From Rhizobium rhizogenes NBRC 13257 (GTDB lineage Bacteria; Pseudomonadota; Alphaproteobacteria; Rhizobiales; Rhizobiaceae), in NCBI RefSeq assembly GCF_000696095.1, contig NZ_BAYX01000008.1, positions 186,001-250,000 of the forward strand: a stretch of DNA of 64,000 nucleotides, in the 5' to 3' direction. How positions within the stretch are numbered: the first letter of the stretch is position 1; every line of letters begins with the position of its first letter. This document shows positions 61,266-64,000 of this stretch, in pieces. The position numbers and the translations under genes are program-made. The notes below the pieces were generated by a model, which saw nothing but the letters and a program-made list of their open reading frames with translations, did no database searches and was not told where the DNA came from.

Positions 61266-62174
61266 ATGAACGAAGACCATTCCAGCGGCGGAGCGCGCAG
61301 CTTCCGCTTGCATAACCACACGGTTCCCGCCCGTCCCCTCGAGCCGGCGCTCTATCTTGTCGCGACGCCGATTGGCAATCTCGGCGATATCACCCTCAGG
61401 GCATTGGAAACCCTGGCGGGCGCCGATGTGCTCGCCTGCGAGGACACGCGCGTCACCCGCGTCCTGCTCGATCGCTACGGCATCCAGAACAGGCCCTATG
61501 CCTATCATGAGTACAATGCCGACGAGGTCGGGCCGCGACTGCTGCAGGCGCTGGAAGCCGGCCGCTCGGTGGCGCTGGTCTCCGATGCCGGCACGCCGCT
61601 GGTCTCCGATCCCGGTTACCGGCTGGCGCAACAGGCGATCGAGGCCGGATACCGCGTGGTGCCCATTCCCGGCGCTTCGGCGCCGCTGGCCGCCCTCGTT
61701 GGCTCCGGCCTGCCCAATGACGCCTTCCTCTTTGCCGGCTTCCTGCCGACCAAGGACAAGGGCAAGCGCGACCGGCTGGCGGAACTTGCCACCGTCCCCG
61801 CAACGCTGATCTTCTTTGAATCGCCGCACAGGATCGCCGCGACGCTGGCCGCCGCCGCCGATGTGCTGGGCGCGGAGCGCCCGGCTGCCGTCGGCCGCGA
61901 GCTGACCAAGACCTTCGAGGAATTCCGTCGTGGCACGCTCGCCGAACTCGCCGCTTTTTATGAGACGGTCGACAACGTCAAGGGCGAGATTGTCTGGCTG
62001 GCCGGCCCGCCACAGGAAGTCATTACGCCGGAGGCCGATATCGAGGCCATGCTCCGCGATCTCTCCAAGACCATGCCGACCGCAAAGGCTGCGGCGGAAG
62101 CCGCGCGCCTGACCGGCCTGCCGCGCAAGGATCTCTATCAGCGTCTGCTCGACATGAAGGCACAGCACGAGTGA
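61266..62174 (+). CDS. rsmI: 16S rRNA (cytidine-2'-O) methyltransferase
   Basis: 302 residues of the YraL/RsmI family. LYLVATPIGNLGDITLRALETLAGADVLACEDTRVTRVLLDRYGI is typical, and ALVSDAGTPLVSDPGYRLAQQAIEAGYRVVPIPGASA follows. It methylates C1402 of 16S rRNA with RsmH. Pairs with yraN 6 bases downstream. Confidence 0.97.
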   Translation: MNEDHSSGGARSFRLHNHTVPARPLEPALYLVATPIGNLGDITLRALETLAGADVLACEDTRVTRVLLDRYGIQNRPYAYHEYNADEVGPRLLQALEAGRSVALVSDAGTPLVSDPGYRLAQQAIEAGYRVVPIPGASAPLAALVGSGLPNDAFLFAGFLPTKDKGKRDRLAELATVPATLIFFESPHRIAATLAAAADVLGAERPAAVGRELTKTFEEFRRGTLAELAAFYETVDNVKGEIVWLAGPPQEVITPEADIEAMLRDLSKTMPTAKAAAEAARLTGLPRKDLYQRLLDMKAQHE

Positions 62175-62180
62175 AACGAT

Positions 62181-62552
62181 ATGAGCGGTGAGACGGGCGG
62201 AAAGTTGAAGCGCCAGAAAGCCTGGCGGCGCGGCCATGTCTCAGAATATCTCGCCGCCGCTTTTCTGCTGTTCAAAGGCTACCGCATCCTCGCCATCCGA
62301 CATCGCACCAAGCTCGGCGAAATCGATATCATCGCCCGCAAGGGTGATCTCGCCGTCTTCGTCGAGGTCAAGGCTCGGCGCGGCGAGCAGGAGGCGGTCG
62401 ATGCCGTTTCCTTTTCCGCGCAGAAACGCATCCGTGCCGCGAGCGACCTCTGGCTTGCCCGCCAGCCGGACTATGCCCTGCTATCGCAACGCTACGATAT
62501 CGTCGCCATCCTGCCCGGCCGCTGGCCCCGGCATTTTCAGGATGCCTTTTAA
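62181..62552 (+). CDS. yraN: YraN (UPF0102) endonuclease-like protein
   Basis: 123 residues. The restriction-endonuclease-like fold shows GHVSEYLAAAFLLFKGYRILAIRHRTKLGEIDIIARKGDLAVFVEVKARRG with the PD-ExK residues. Often follows rsmI. Function not well established. Confidence 0.95.
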   Translation: MSGETGGKLKRQKAWRRGHVSEYLAAAFLLFKGYRILAIRHRTKLGEIDIIARKGDLAVFVEVKARRGEQEAVDAVSFSAQKRIRAASDLWLARQPDYALLSQRYDIVAILPGRWPRHFQDAF

Positions 62553-62656
62553 CTCGGCCATCATGGCAACGTCATAAACCGCGCCTATTGCCGGGACGAC
62601 CGCGCTCGTGCCGCTCCAAGGCATAGGCGTCTTATCTCATCTCGACAGGCCTCATC

Positions 62657-63652
62657 ATGATCCGCAGCACCGTTTCCGCCTTCGCCGTTCCTTCACAGGA
62701 GGAGCGCCAAAGCTTCATTTCGCTGGAAAAGACCCCCCCCATCCACGCCGCGACACTGGCGTCACTCGCCTGCATGAACACGGTGCGCGTCGGCGGTACG
62801 GCCGGCCAGGGGCGGCCGCTTGCTTTCCCCTTCACCGTGGCGGCCTGGAATCTGGAGCGTTGCCTTTTCCCGATCGAATCGGCTGCCAAGTTGAAGGCGA
62901 CCGACGCGCCTTTGGTGCTGCTCTCGGAGATGGATGAAGGCATGGCGCGCACCGGGCAGGGCGACCCCACGGCTACCATCGCCGGCGAACTGGGCATGAA
63001 CTACGCCTGTGGCGTCGAATTCCTCGAACTCAGTCTCGGCTCCGAGATCGAGCGTTCCTTCTGCAAGGACAATTTCAACGAGAAGGGCTTTCATGGCAAC
63101 GCGCTGATGGCCTCGACCGCGCTGAAAGACGTCTTCCTGTTCCGCCTGCCGGGCGAGGCCGTCTGGTTCAAGGATAGCAACGAGCAGCCGCGCGTCGGCG
63201 AGCGCTGCGCCATTGGCGCTGTCGTCGAAACCGAAGCAGGTCCCTTCGTCGCCGTCTCCGTGCATCTCGAAAGTGTTGCTACCGTCGCCTATCGCGAGCG
63301 CCAGATGGCGGCGCTGATCACCGCCGTCGAGGCCTATGCCCCCGGCCTGCCGATCCTGATCGGCGGCGATCTCAACACCGGCAATCATACTGGCGGCGAT
63401 TTCAGGACGGATACTCTTTTCGCAATGGCGGAGGGTCGTGGCTTCGAATGCCATGGCGGGCCGCTCGATCAGACGAGCACGCGCCCGAGCCTCATCACCC
63501 GCTTTCCCGACCGCACCATGAAGCTCGACTGGTTCCTGAGCCGTGGCCTGAAGATCGGCGAGAGCTATCTGGTTTCATCACTCGACGCTGACGGCAAGCC
63601 GCTCTCTGATCATGACATGATCGTCTGCACCATCGAGGGTTTCGCGGCCTGA
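62657..63652 (+). CDS. Endonuclease/exonuclease/phosphatase-family protein
   Basis: 331 residues. WNLERC (Asn65), SEMDEG (Glu91), GGDLNTG, KLDWFLSRGL and SDHDM (His319) are the metal and catalytic positions of the EEP fold. Substrate may be DNA, phosphoester lipid or nucleotide. Alternative start at Met40. Confidence 0.9.
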   Translation: MIRSTVSAFAVPSQEERQSFISLEKTPPIHAATLASLACMNTVRVGGTAGQGRPLAFPFTVAAWNLERCLFPIESAAKLKATDAPLVLLSEMDEGMARTGQGDPTATIAGELGMNYACGVEFLELSLGSEIERSFCKDNFNEKGFHGNALMASTALKDVFLFRLPGEAVWFKDSNEQPRVGERCAIGAVVETEAGPFVAVSVHLESVATVAYRERQMAALITAVEAYAPGLPILIGGDLNTGNHTGGDFRTDTLFAMAEGRGFECHGGPLDQTSTRPSLITRFPDRTMKLDWFLSRGLKIGESYLVSSLDADGKPLSDHDMIVCTIEGFAA

Positions 63653-63748
63653 TTGCTGCAAACCGATAAAATGCCAGCTTTTTCCTGAACCGTGCCGTTA
63701 CCCTTCTCTGTCATGAAGGCTGAGACGCGCATGGAATTGGGGGATTGC

Positions 63749-64000
63749 ATGGTCTTGAGATTGATGTTGGCGAGCATGGCGGCTTTTGCCGCCCGTGCCG
63801 TGCCGGTCGTGACTGCATTGCCGCAGTCGAAAAACTTCGTGGCAGGTGCTGCCGGCGAGATGGAGATGAAGCCGTCGCCGATCGAGCCGTCCTGGGTCGT
63901 GGCTGGCGCGCCGGTTGCTCGCCTTGCCGAGCATTCGCGCGGGCAGGACGATGCCGCGCTGACGGCATTGTGGGATTGCACGGCGGGCGAGTTTCACTGG
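63749..64000 (+). CDS. Cupin-domain protein, 5' part only
   Basis: The visible part begins with a hydrophobic leader (VLRLMLASMAAFAARAVPVVTAL), then PIEPSWVVAGAPVARLAEHS and ALWDCTAGEFHW, as in small Cupin_3 proteins that continue with the metal-binding barrel. Start ATG 63749 has GGGGGA upstream; ATG 63731 is in frame. The rest lies beyond the window. Confidence 0.65.
   Translation, partial: MVLRLMLASMAAFAARAVPVVTALPQSKNFVAGAAGEMEMKPSPIEPSWVVAGAPVARLAEHSRGQDDAALTALWDCTAGEFHW

Noticed and set aside
1..64000. CRISPR arrays, tRNA/rRNA genes, insertion sequences
   Set aside because: No regularly spaced repeats, no transposase and no recognisable structural RNA were seen on reading both strands; covariance-model searches were not possible here.

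Overview
This 64 kb window is dense, high-GC chromosomal DNA from an alphaproteobacterium, most likely a Rhizobium or close relative in the Rhizobiaceae. The evidence is a rhizobial-type phospholipid N-methyltransferase (pmtA-like), an alpha-2-macroglobulin gene with an N-terminal PAN-like segment, a dnaN / rsmI / yraN stretch, and a large number of LysR, GNAT, aldo/keto reductase and short-chain dehydrogenase genes. I found no rRNA, tRNA, insertion sequence, prophage or CRISPR array. Both ends cut through genes: an alpha-2-macroglobulin gene on the left and a probable cupin gene on the right.

Layout. 1-10.3 kb: the alpha-2-macroglobulin, two aldo/keto reductases, a divergent LysR regulator, an M15-like protein, an acetyltransferase, an isochorismatase-like hydrolase overlapping a GlxA-type regulator, and a Gfo/Idh/MocA oxidoreductase. 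10.3-13.8 kb: a membrane glycosylation group (GtrA-like protein, GT2 glycosyltransferase, GT-C/STT3-like membrane protein). 14-18.3 kb: xseA, a flavodoxin-fold reductase, an M29 aminopeptidase and ybaK. 18.3-24.8 kb: a PIN/ribbon-helix-helix toxin-antitoxin pair with a palindromic operator, an ArsC-like protein, a MarR regulator whose operator recurs before a small ORF, an aspartoacylase-like hydrolase, an MFS transporter and a quinone oxidoreductase/LysR divergent pair. 24.9-29 kb: SulP transporter, 2'-5' RNA ligase-like protein, an alkyltransferase, and a glycosyltransferase-like gene broken by one in-frame amber codon.

29.1-39.8 kb is an accessory-looking run of regulator/oxidoreductase modules: LysR with a quinone reductase, HxlR with SDR and MDR enzymes, LysR with SDR and an F420-reductase-like protein. 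Between them lie a Mug-type DNA glycosylase, a YciI protein, an alpha/beta hydrolase, a methyltransferase and an exported protein of unknown role.

40-64 kb is mostly core. It holds guaA, a nucleosidase overlapping a thioesterase, a DUF2252 protein, and a four-gene envelope operon of imelysin, di-haem cytochrome, second imelysin and DUF1513 protein, probably for iron acquisition. After these come an HPP protein, an RsmB-family rRNA methyltransferase, an RlpA-like protein, queG with an overlapping YeeZ-like epimerase and a GST, and uppP. The last stretch has an NDUFA9-like protein, a DUF1330 protein, pyrF behind a histidine-phosphatase-like gene, pmtA, dnaN, rsmI, yraN and an endonuclease/exonuclease/phosphatase-family protein.

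The points most worth a second look are in the non-coding DNA: matched operators (PIN-RHH, MarR with the small ORF, HxlR, LysR), a 376-base gene-free stretch with four perfect inverted repeats, and the nonsense-broken glycosyltransferase. No single locus can be shown from sequence alone to be a wholly new system. The best candidates are the iron/di-haem operon, the MarR/small-ORF regulon and the reversed-order toxin-antitoxin pair.
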